Shown: in pieces, positions 1-4,757 of the stretch
Numbering within the stretch: the first letter of the stretch is position 1
How the letters are laid out: each line of letters begins with the position of its first letter
Assembly (NCBI GenBank): GCA_013152215.1
Contig: JAADGT010000343.1
Coordinates: forward strand, 1-5,897
Reading direction: 5' to 3'
DNA: 5,897 nt
DNA from: Deltaproteobacteria bacterium
GTDB lineage: Bacteria; Desulfobacterota; Deferrisomatia; Deferrisomatales; Deferrisomataceae
The notes under the pieces: generated by a model
What the model saw: the letters and a program-made list of their open reading frames with translations, nothing else
What the model was told of the DNA's origin: nothing
The model's database searches: none
Translations under genes and position numbers: made by a program

Positions 1-241
1 CCGGCCGGGCGCGAAGCCGGGCATTGAGATTCGCCGCGCAGGCACGGGGCACGGGCGGTGGTTTCATGACCGTTCGGTGGAGCACGAACGAATTCACGGT
101 GCGAGCGTTGGAGGCACTGCGCGGCGAGCTAAGGGGCCGCGCCCGGCTCTCCGGCAGGCCCCATGCCCCCGGCTCCGGTGTCGGGGCGAGCTTTCGAGCG
201 TAGGCCGGCGACCGACGTCGCTTGGGCGGCGAGGAGAGGGG
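1..241. other. Upstream region without a supported gene
   Basis: No gene can be supported here. The frame that becomes scpA is open from position 2, but the residues before 242 are Arg/Gly/Pro-rich, match nothing I recognise and precede the conserved ScpA N-terminus. Another frame offers a 45-codon ORF (66-203), also unrecognisable. One frame stops at 25-27 after only eight codons and could be the tail of an upstream gene, too short to call. Two possible hairpins are visible: CGTTCG (71-76) with CGAACG (85-90), and GGGGCC (133-138) with GGCCCC (157-162), the latter enclosing a CCGG/CCGG stem. Neither is followed by a T-run, so neither is a convincing intrinsic terminator. I saw no convincing -35/-10 pair for scpA. 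Confidence 0.5.
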
Positions 242-1015
242 ATGGAGCGGGACGAGGGCGGCGCGATCCTGGTCGGCGACCAGGCCGGATACCGGGTGCG
301 GCTCGAGGGGTTCGAAGGCCCCCTGGACCTCCTGCTGCACCTGATCCGCAAGCACCGCTACGACATCTACGACATCCCCATCGCCCGGATCCTGGAGGAG
401 TACCTCGCGGTGCTGGACACGATGCGGGTGCTCGACCTGGACGTGGCCAGCGAGTTCCTGGTGATGGCCGCCACCCTGGCCGAGATCAAGTCCCGGATGC
501 TCCTGCCCAAGCCCCAGGAGGACGAGGAGGAGGGCGAGGACCCCCGGGCCGAGCTGGTGCGCCGGCTGCTGGAGTACGAGCGGATGCGGGCGGCGGCCGA
601 GCGGCTGGCGGACCGCCCCGTGCTGGGCCGGGAGGTGTTCGCCCGGTGCTTCCGGGCGCCCGATCTGGACGAGGTGGAACACCCCGACGCCCCCATCGAG
701 GCGGACCTGTTCCGACTCCTCCTGGCCTTCCGGGACGTATTGGAGGAGGCGCCCGAGACGTTCGTGGAGGACGTGGCCCGGGAGCGGATCTCGATCCAGG
801 AGGCCATGCAGGAGGTCCTGGAGCTGTTCGAGACGGCGCCGGCTGGGACCGGCCTTGCGTTTCAAGACCTGTTCCCCCCGCGGACCGGCCGCACCCGCCT
901 GGTCACCACCTTTCTGGCGGTGTTGGAGCTGGTGAGGCTGCGGGCGCTGCGGGTGATGCAGGTGACCCCGTTCGGGGAGATCCGGCTGTTCGCCGTGCCC
1001 GGGGAGGAGCCGTGA
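242..1015 (+). CDS. scpA: Segregation and condensation protein A (ScpA, kleisin)
   Basis: ScpA is the kleisin subunit that bridges the two heads of the SMC dimer and, with ScpB, forms the bacterial SMC condensin complex acting on the nucleoid. The 257-residue product has the normal family length. Residues 17-90 carry the hallmark N-terminal region (YRVRLEGFEGPLDLLLHLI, then the helix ending EIKSRMLLPKP) that contacts the SMC neck. An acidic linker follows at about 92-100. The C-terminal winged-helix region, about 205-252, contains FLAVLELVRLRALRV and would contact the SMC head cap. The start at 242 is chosen because AGGAG (232-236) lies 5 nt upstream and the family begins near here; the frame is open further upstream but without homology. 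The stop lies 2 nt before the scpB ATG, which suggests coupled translation. The identification is firm; the exact start is slightly less so. Confidence 0.95.
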   Translation: MERDEGGAILVGDQAGYRVRLEGFEGPLDLLLHLIRKHRYDIYDIPIARILEEYLAVLDTMRVLDLDVASEFLVMAATLAEIKSRMLLPKPQEDEEEGEDPRAELVRRLLEYERMRAAAERLADRPVLGREVFARCFRAPDLDEVEHPDAPIEADLFRLLLAFRDVLEEAPETFVEDVARERISIQEAMQEVLELFETAPAGTGLAFQDLFPPRTGRTRLVTTFLAVLELVRLRALRVMQVTPFGEIRLFAVPGEEP

Positions 1016-1017
1016 GG

Positions 1018-1590
1018 ATGGACCCCGAGACCCTTGCCCGGGCGGTGGAGGCGGTCCTGTTCGCCTCGCCGGAGCCGGTGCCCCTGGGCCGGCTGGTGGA
1101 CCTGTTCGGCCCGGAGGGCGCGGATCGCCAAGCCGTGCTGGAGGCCCTGGCAAGGCTGGAGCAGGCCCTGGCCGGTAGGGCCGTGGAGGTGCGGGAGGTG
1201 GCCGGCGGGTACCAGCTTCGCACCCGGCCGGAGTTCGCGCCGTTCCTGGCGCGGCTCGAGGTGCCCCGGCCGGTCCGCTTCAGCCGGGCGGCCCTGGAGA
1301 CGTTGGCCATCGTGGCGTACCGCCAGCCGGTGACCCGGGCCGAGGTGGAGGAGGTGCGGGGGGTGGACTGCGGCGGGGTGCTCAAGTCGCTGTCGGAGAA
1401 GGGGCTGGTGCGGATCGTGGGCAAGAAGGACGTGCCCGGCCGGCCCCTCCTGTACGGGACCACCCGGAAGTTCCTGGAGGTGTTCGGCCTGGCCTCCCTC
1501 GCCGATCTGCCCAGCCTGCAGGAGATCGAGGAGCTCCTGGCGCAGGAGGAGGGGGAGCCCGGCGGCCCGGAGGCGGCCCGAGATGGCTGA
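1018..1590 (+). CDS. scpB: Segregation and condensation protein B (ScpB)
   Basis: ScpB dimerises and binds the central part of ScpA, regulating the SMC-kleisin complex during chromosome segregation. The product is 190 residues, usual for the family. Two winged-helix domains can be seen. The first is about residues 3-80 (LARAVEAVLFASPEPVPL). The second is about 88-165 and holds the most conserved block: AALETLAIVAYRQPVTRAEVE, then VLKSLSEKGLVRIVGKKDVPGRP and LLYGTT+KFLEVFGL. A short acidic tail (about 169-190) is typically variable. ATG 1018 is preferred over the in-frame GTG at 1012 because GGAGGAG (1003-1009) is 8 nt from the ATG but only 2 nt from the GTG. The gene starts 2 nt after scpA ends and overlaps rluB by 8 nt, so the three are almost certainly cotranscribed. 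Confidence 0.95.
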   Translation: MDPETLARAVEAVLFASPEPVPLGRLVDLFGPEGADRQAVLEALARLEQALAGRAVEVREVAGGYQLRTRPEFAPFLARLEVPRPVRFSRAALETLAIVAYRQPVTRAEVEEVRGVDCGGVLKSLSEKGLVRIVGKKDVPGRPLLYGTTRKFLEVFGLASLADLPSLQEIEELLAQEEGEPGGPEAARDG

Positions 1591-2347
1591 GGAGCGGCTC
1601 CAGAAGGTGTTGGCCGCCCGAGGCGTGACGAGCCGGCGTCGGGCCGAGCGGTGGATCGAGCAGGGCAGGGTGCGGGTGGACGGACGGGTGGTGACCCGGC
1701 TCGGAACCCGGGTGGACCCAGAGGTGCAGGTGATCGAGGTGGACGGCCGTCCCCTGCCGGCTCCGCCGCCCAGGGTAGTGGTGGTTCTCCGGAAACCCCC
1801 GGGTTACGTGACCACGGTACAGGATCCCCACGCCGAGGCCACGGTCATGGACCTGTTGGCCGGCCTGTCGGAACGGGTGGTGCCCGTGGGCCGGCTCGAC
1901 CGGGACACCCGGGGGATCCTCCTCTTCACCAACGACGGCGGGCTGGCCCACCGCCTTCTCCACCCCAGCCGGGGCGTGGAGAAGGTGTACCGGGTGAGCG
2001 CCCGGGGGAGGTTCGATCCCCGACGGCTGGTGTCTGGGGTTCGGCTGGAGGACGGGCCTGCAGCCGCGGTGCGGGTGTGGGAGGTGGAGCGGTTCGGAGG
2101 GATGGTGCGGTTCTCCCTGGCGCTCCACGGAGGGCGCAAGCGCCAGGTTCGGCGGATGGTGCAGGCCCTGGGGGGGCGGGTGGTGGACCTGGAACGGGTG
2201 GCGTTCGGCCCGATTCGGGCGGGGGACCTTCCGGAGGGCCGCTGGCGCCACCTCACCCCCGATGAGATCCAGGCCCTCGAACAGGCGGCCGGCAGGGGCG
2301 GAGGCCGGCCCGAAGACCCGAAGCAGGACGCGCCATGGACGACGTGA
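1583..2347 (+). CDS. rluB: RsuA/RluB-family rRNA pseudouridine synthase, probably RluB
   Basis: This enzyme isomerises a uridine of ribosomal RNA to pseudouridine. The scpAB-linked members are usually annotated RluB (23S rRNA, peptidyl-transferase region). An N-terminal S4 RNA-binding domain spans about residues 3-50 (ERLQKVLAARGVTSRRRAE, then GRVRVDG). The catalytic domain has the signature PVGRLDRDTRGILLFTNDG, with catalytic Asp at residue 106, followed by EKVYRV (133-138). The late motif is GGRKRQVRRM (183-192), where many relatives have EGRNRQVRRM, so Glu and Asn are replaced here. The Pro/Gly-rich tail after about residue 234 is not conserved. GGAGG at 1569-1573 lies 9 nt before the ATG. 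The gene begins inside scpB (8-nt overlap) and its last 13 nt overlap pheA. RsuA or RluE specificity cannot be excluded from sequence alone; RluB is favoured by synteny and the S4 domain. Confidence 0.9.
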   Translation: MAEERLQKVLAARGVTSRRRAERWIEQGRVRVDGRVVTRLGTRVDPEVQVIEVDGRPLPAPPPRVVVVLRKPPGYVTTVQDPHAEATVMDLLAGLSERVVPVGRLDRDTRGILLFTNDGGLAHRLLHPSRGVEKVYRVSARGRFDPRRLVSGVRLEDGPAAAVRVWEVERFGGMVRFSLALHGGRKRQVRRMVQALGGRVVDLERVAFGPIRAGDLPEGRWRHLTPDEIQALEQAAGRGGGRPEDPKQDAPWTT

Positions 2348-3306
2348 AGCGGCAGTTGGCGGAGCTGCGGGCCGCCATCGACGACCTGGACCGGCGGATC
2401 CTCGAGCTCCTGAACGAAAGGGCAGGGCTGGCCCGCCGTGTGGGCGAGATCAAACGGGCGGCCGGCGCCCGCTTCTACGCCCCCGGCCGGGAGGAGGACC
2501 TGCTGCGCCGGCTCGAGCAGGCCAACCCCGGCCCGTTCCCCAACGCGGCGGTCCGGGCCGTGTGGCGGGAGATCATCTCGGCCTCGCTGGCCCTGGAGGC
2601 GCCCATGAGCGTGGCGTACCTGGGGCCGCCGGCCACCTTCACCCATCAAGCCGCCCTGCGGAGGTTCGGGGAGTCGGCGCGGTTGGAGCCCGCCCGCACC
2701 ATCGGCGAGGTGTTCGAGCGGGTGGAGAAGGGCAAGGTGGCCTACGGGGTGATCCCCGTGGAGAACACCACCGAGGGGGTGGTGAGCCACACCCTGGACA
2801 TGTTCCTGCGGTCCGAGCTGAAGATCGTGGCCGAGGTGTACCTGAGGGTGACCCACCACCTGCTCAACCGCAGCGGCCGGCTGGGCGACGTGGAGCGGAT
2901 CTACTCCCACCCGCATGCCGTGGCCCAGTGCCGGGGATGGCTGGAGACCCACCTGGCCGAGGTGCCGGTGTTCGACGCGGCCAGCACCGCCCAGGCGGCC
3001 AAGATCGCCTCCGAGGACCCGGGGGCGGCCGCGATCGCGGCCGAGGTGGCGGCCCAGGCGTACGGCCTGCGGGTGGTGGAGTCGCGCATCGAAGACAACC
3101 CCAACAACTTCACCCGGTTCCTGGTGATCGGCCCCGAGATCCCCGACCCCAGCGGCCGCGACAAGACCTCGCTGGTGTTCGCGGTCCGGGCCGTGTGGCG
3201 GGAGATCATCTCGGCCTCGCTGGCCCTGGAGGAGCTGCGCTCCCGCTGCCGGTTCCTGCGGGTGCTGGGCTCCTACCCGCAGGGAAGCCTTCCCCAGGCC
3301 CGGTAG
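2335..3306 (+). CDS. pheA: Bifunctional chorismate mutase / prephenate dehydratase (P-protein) with a rearranged C-terminus
   Basis: PheA converts chorismate to prephenate and then to phenylpyruvate for phenylalanine synthesis. Residues 1-88 form an AroQ chorismate mutase domain with R12, R29, K40, R52 and E53 at expected active-site positions and S84/E88 in the last helix. Residues 91-266 form prephenate dehydratase: VAYLGPPATFTHQAA, GVIPVENTTEGVV (138-150), SHPHAVAQC (191-199) and NNFTRF (257-262) with catalytic T260. A regulatory ACT domain should follow. It begins normally (KTSLVFAV, 277-284), but 283-299 are an exact copy of residues 72-88, and the GAL(V) and ESRP phenylalanine-binding motifs are absent. 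The protein then resumes with ALEELRSRCRFLRVLGSYP, a normal P-protein ending. At 323 residues it is about 40 short of typical. AGGA (2325-2328) lies 6 nt before the ATG, which sits inside rluB. Both catalytic domains look intact; feedback control is probably lost if the sequence is correct. Confidence 0.94.
   Translation: MDDVKRQLAELRAAIDDLDRRILELLNERAGLARRVGEIKRAAGARFYAPGREEDLLRRLEQANPGPFPNAAVRAVWREIISASLALEAPMSVAYLGPPATFTHQAALRRFGESARLEPARTIGEVFERVEKGKVAYGVIPVENTTEGVVSHTLDMFLRSELKIVAEVYLRVTHHLLNRSGRLGDVERIYSHPHAVAQCRGWLETHLAEVPVFDAASTAQAAKIASEDPGAAAIAAEVAAQAYGLRVVESRIEDNPNNFTRFLVIGPEIPDPSGRDKTSLVFAVRAVWREIISASLALEELRSRCRFLRVLGSYPQGSLPQAR
2548..2599 (+). repeat. 52-bp direct repeat, copy 1 (native chorismate mutase helix)
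   Basis: This copy encodes AVRAVWREIISASLALE, residues 72-88 of PheA, at the end of the chorismate mutase domain. An EIISASLALE-like segment is normal at this point in P-proteins, so this is taken as the source copy. It is identical over 52 bp to 3181-3232. The flanking bases differ: G before and C after here, C before and A after in copy 2. Confidence 0.98.
3181..3232 (+). repeat. 52-bp direct repeat, copy 2 (inserted in the ACT domain of pheA)
   Basis: This is an exact, same-strand copy of 2548-2599 displaced by 633 bp (211 codons), so it is read in the same frame and gives residues 283-299. It lies where the Phe-binding part of the ACT domain is expected. On the left, AVR continues a normal ACT start (KTSLVFAVR...). 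On the right, ALE joins a normal ACT end (ALEELRSRCRFL). The two junctions therefore coincide with short stretches that donor and recipient probably shared. Confidence 0.98.
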
Positions 3307-3312
3307 GCGCCC
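3267..3312 (+). terminator. Two-part hairpin spanning the pheA stop codon; possible 3' end signal
   Basis: GGGCTCCTACC (3267-3277) pairs with GGTAGGCGCCC (3302-3312) at ten of eleven positions. Inside it, GGGAA (3282-3286) pairs with TTCCC (3290-3294) around a 3-nt loop. The structure covers the TAG stop at 3304-3306. No T-run follows, so this is not a canonical intrinsic terminator. It could stabilise a 3' end or contribute to termination by another route. The pairing is visible; the function is inference. Confidence 0.3.
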
Positions 3313-3373
3313 GAGGCGACGAGCCCTTCGGTCCCGTCCGTTCGAAATCCCGGTACCAACCCGCGGTCGGCCT

Positions 3374-3392
3374 TAGCCCGCATCATTCATGA
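3374..3392 (+). repeat. Left terminal inverted repeat of the MITE-like element
   Basis: This 19-bp arm is perfectly complementary to 3531-3549. Pairing breaks at the outer side (T3373 against G3550) and becomes imperfect on the inner side, where AGCCTTC faces GAACGC. Confidence 0.9.
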
Positions 3393-3530
3393 AGCCTTCT
3401 GCTGCAACCGCCGATTGCACGCCATCTCGGGGCGTGCTCGCGCCTCGGGGCTCGACGTACCGTCCAGTACGCCTGCTCGGCCTGCGCTTGCCCCGACCTG
3501 ACGCACACTCGACGCTCTCGCGACGAACGC

Positions 3531-3549
3531 TCATGAATGATGCGGGCTA
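3531..3549 (-). repeat. Right terminal inverted repeat of the MITE-like element
   Basis: This arm reads TCATGAATGATGCGGGCTA on the + strand and is the exact reverse complement of 3374-3392. It ends in TA next to the hisC leader. Confidence 0.9.
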
Positions 3550-3577
3550 GACGGGCGGCCGCGGGTTCGGCTATACA
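3548..3577 (+). promoter_or_regulatory. Weak sigma70-like promoter candidate at the element's right edge
   Basis: TAGACG (3548-3553, 4/6 to TTGACA) and TATACA (3572-3577, 4/6 to TATAAT) are separated by 18 nt and lie about 65 nt upstream of the hisC start. The -35-like hexamer starts with the terminal TA of the MITE-like element. In such GC-rich DNA the TATACA stands out, but both matches are modest and could be chance. If real, it would drive hisC-aroF-tyrA independently of the genes before the element. Confidence 0.2.
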
Positions 3578-3641
3578 GGAGCCTCCCGCCGGCCCGACCC
3601 GGCTTCCACGACGTCCAAGAGACCTCCACATCCGTGCCACC

Positions 3642-4757
3642 ATGACCGACCGCTTCCACCAGCTGGTGAGTCCGTTCGTCCACGACCTGTCCCCGTACGT
3701 GCCCGGCAAGCCCGTGGAGGACCTGGCCCGGGAGAAGGGGCTCGCCCGCATCGTCAAGCTGGCGAGCAACGAGAACCCCCTGGGCCCCTCGCCCCGGGCC
3801 GTGGAAGCGGCCCGGTCCGTGCTGGAGGCGGCCCACCGGTACCCGGACGGGTACGGCCGGGCCCTCAAGGGGGAGCTGGCCCGGCGCTGGGGGGTGGGCC
3901 CCGAGAACCTCGTGCTGGGCAACGGCAGTTCCGAGGTGATCGAGATGGTGGTGCGGCTCGTGGTGCGGCCGGGCCGCTCGGTGGTGCTGGCGAGCCCCTC
4001 GTTCAGCATCTACGAGCTGACGGTGCGGGCCCAGGGCGGGACCGTAGTGTGGGTGCCGTTGAGCGAGCACAGGGTCGACCTGGACGCCGTGGCCGCGGCC
4101 GTCCGTCCGGACACCTCGCTGGTGATCCTGGGCAACCCGAACAACCCCACGGGCACGGCGTTCGGCGCGGCCGAGTGGGAGCGGTTCCTGGAGCGGGTGC
4201 CTTCGTCCGTGGCCGTGATCCTGGACGAGGCCTATGCCGAGTACGCGGACACCCCCGACTTTCCGCAGGGGCCCCGGTACGTGGACCCGGGCCGCCCCCT
4301 GGTGGTGGTGCGCACGTTCTCCAAGGCCTACGGCCTGGCCCTGCTGAGGATCGGGTACGCCGTGGGCCCGCCGGAGCTGGTGGACTACCTCAACCGCCTG
4401 CGCCTGCCGTTCAACGCCAACGGGGTCGCCCAGGCCGCGGCCCTGGCCGCCCTGGCGGACGGGGAGCACCTGAGACGGAGCCAGCAGGTGAACCGCCAGG
4501 GCCGGGAGCGCCTGCACCGGCTGTTCGGCCGGATGGGCCTGGAGTACGTGCCCAGCCAGGCGAACTTCGTGGCGGTGAAGGTGGGCGACGGCGACGGCGT
4601 GTACCGCCGCCTGCTCGATCACGGGGTCATCGTGCGCTCGATCCGGGGCTTCGGCATGCCCGAATGGCTCCGGGTCACCGTGGGGCTGCCCGAGGAGTTG
4701 GACCGGTTCGAAGCCGCTTTCCAGGCCGTGATGGCCGAGGGGATCGCAAGACCATGA
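3642..4757 (+). CDS. hisC: Histidinol-phosphate / aromatic aminotransferase (HisC family, class I/II PLP enzyme)
   Basis: This PLP-dependent aminotransferase is a HisC-type enzyme. It would transaminate imidazole-acetol phosphate in histidine synthesis and, given its place between pheA and aroF/tyrA, probably also phenylpyruvate and hydroxyphenylpyruvate. The product is 371 residues, normal for HisC. Visible motifs: KLASNENPLGPSP (39-51) near the N-terminus, GNGSSEVI (93-100), NPNNPTG (165-171), LDEAYAEY (194-201) with D195 and Y198 contacting PLP, and FSKAYGLALLRIGYAVGPPEL (226-246) with Schiff-base lysine K228 and phosphate-binding R236. R344 in WLRVTVG is the likely substrate-carboxylate arginine. 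GLAGLR is more usual than the GLALLR seen here. ATG 3642 fits the family start, but no Shine-Dalgarno sequence is obvious; upstream in-frame codons run into the repeat element. The stop overlaps the aroF start (ATGA). HisC versus dedicated aromatic aminotransferase cannot be settled from sequence. Confidence 0.92.
   Translation: MTDRFHQLVSPFVHDLSPYVPGKPVEDLAREKGLARIVKLASNENPLGPSPRAVEAARSVLEAAHRYPDGYGRALKGELARRWGVGPENLVLGNGSSEVIEMVVRLVVRPGRSVVLASPSFSIYELTVRAQGGTVVWVPLSEHRVDLDAVAAAVRPDTSLVILGNPNNPTGTAFGAAEWERFLERVPSSVAVILDEAYAEYADTPDFPQGPRYVDPGRPLVVVRTFSKAYGLALLRIGYAVGPPELVDYLNRLRLPFNANGVAQAAALAALADGEHLRRSQQVNRQGRERLHRLFGRMGLEYVPSQANFVAVKVGDGDGVYRRLLDHGVIVRSIRGFGMPEWLRVTVGLPEELDRFEAAFQAVMAEGIARP

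Larger units (their letters stand above)
3374..3549. mobile_element. MITE-like palindromic element, 176 bp, with 19-bp perfect terminal inverted repeats
   Basis: The ends TAGCCCGCATCATTCATGA (3374-3392) and its exact reverse complement (3531-3549) bound a 138-bp core with no coding potential. Both termini carry TA, as expected if a TA target was duplicated in the manner of IS630/mariner-type elements; this is inference. The core holds further pairings: GCACGCC (3417-3423) with GGCGTGC (3431-3437), TCGGGGC (3445-3451) with GCCCCGA (3490-3496), and within the latter CGTAC (3456-3460) with GTACG (3467-3471). The whole unit could fold into a branched stem in DNA or RNA. I recall similar TTCATGA-containing palindromes recurring between genes in deltaproteobacterial genomes, but cannot verify this. 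No transposase is present, so movement would need one in trans. Confidence 0.65.
3307..3641. other. Intergenic gap between pheA and hisC holding a MITE-like element
   Basis: This 335-nt stretch has no supported gene. It contains about 67 nt of unassigned sequence after pheA (overlapping the hairpin at the stop codon), the inverted-repeat element at 3374-3549, and a 92-nt leader before hisC. Open frames through it are fortuitous: the hisC frame is open back to an ATG at 3537 that lies inside the element's right arm, and the encoded residues match no aminotransferase N-terminus. No leader peptide rich in Phe, Tyr, Trp or His codons and no T-box-like sequence was seen. Confidence 0.7.

Noticed and set aside
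66..203. Possible 45-codon ORF before scpA
   Set aside because: No ribosome-binding site seen, no recognisable product, and open frames of this size are common by chance in such GC-rich DNA.
77..241. N-terminal extension of ScpA from an upstream GTG
   Set aside because: Low-complexity residues absent from the family, whereas a good AGGAG lies 5 nt before ATG 242.
163..1017. Long open frame upstream of and in phase with scpB, overlapping scpA
   Set aside because: Its translation is Gly/Pro/Arg-rich shadow of scpA in another frame; ScpB homology begins only at 1018.
3374..3549. CRISPR array or tRNA gene in the structured intergenic region
   Set aside because: There is one inverted-repeat pair and no regularly spaced direct repeats, and the folds do not form a cloverleaf.
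3537..3641. Extended HisC start at 3537
   Set aside because: The ATG lies inside the inverted repeat of the intergenic element and the extra 35 residues do not resemble any HisC N-terminus.
3307..3641. Aromatic amino acid attenuator, leader peptide or T-box before hisC
   Set aside because: No run of Phe, Tyr, Trp or His codons after a start, no T-box-like sequence and no terminator with a T-run could be found; the structure is better explained by the inverted-repeat element.
3531..4622. Long antisense frames opposite hisC, and similar ones opposite other genes
   Set aside because: They are His/Pro/Arg-rich mirror frames of strong coding genes, a normal effect of high G+C at third codon positions.
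4049..4753. Upstream extension of the DAHP synthase frame through hisC
   Set aside because: It is a Gly/Arg/Pro-rich shadow of hisC; the conserved protein starts at 4754 with MIIVLKPDHK.
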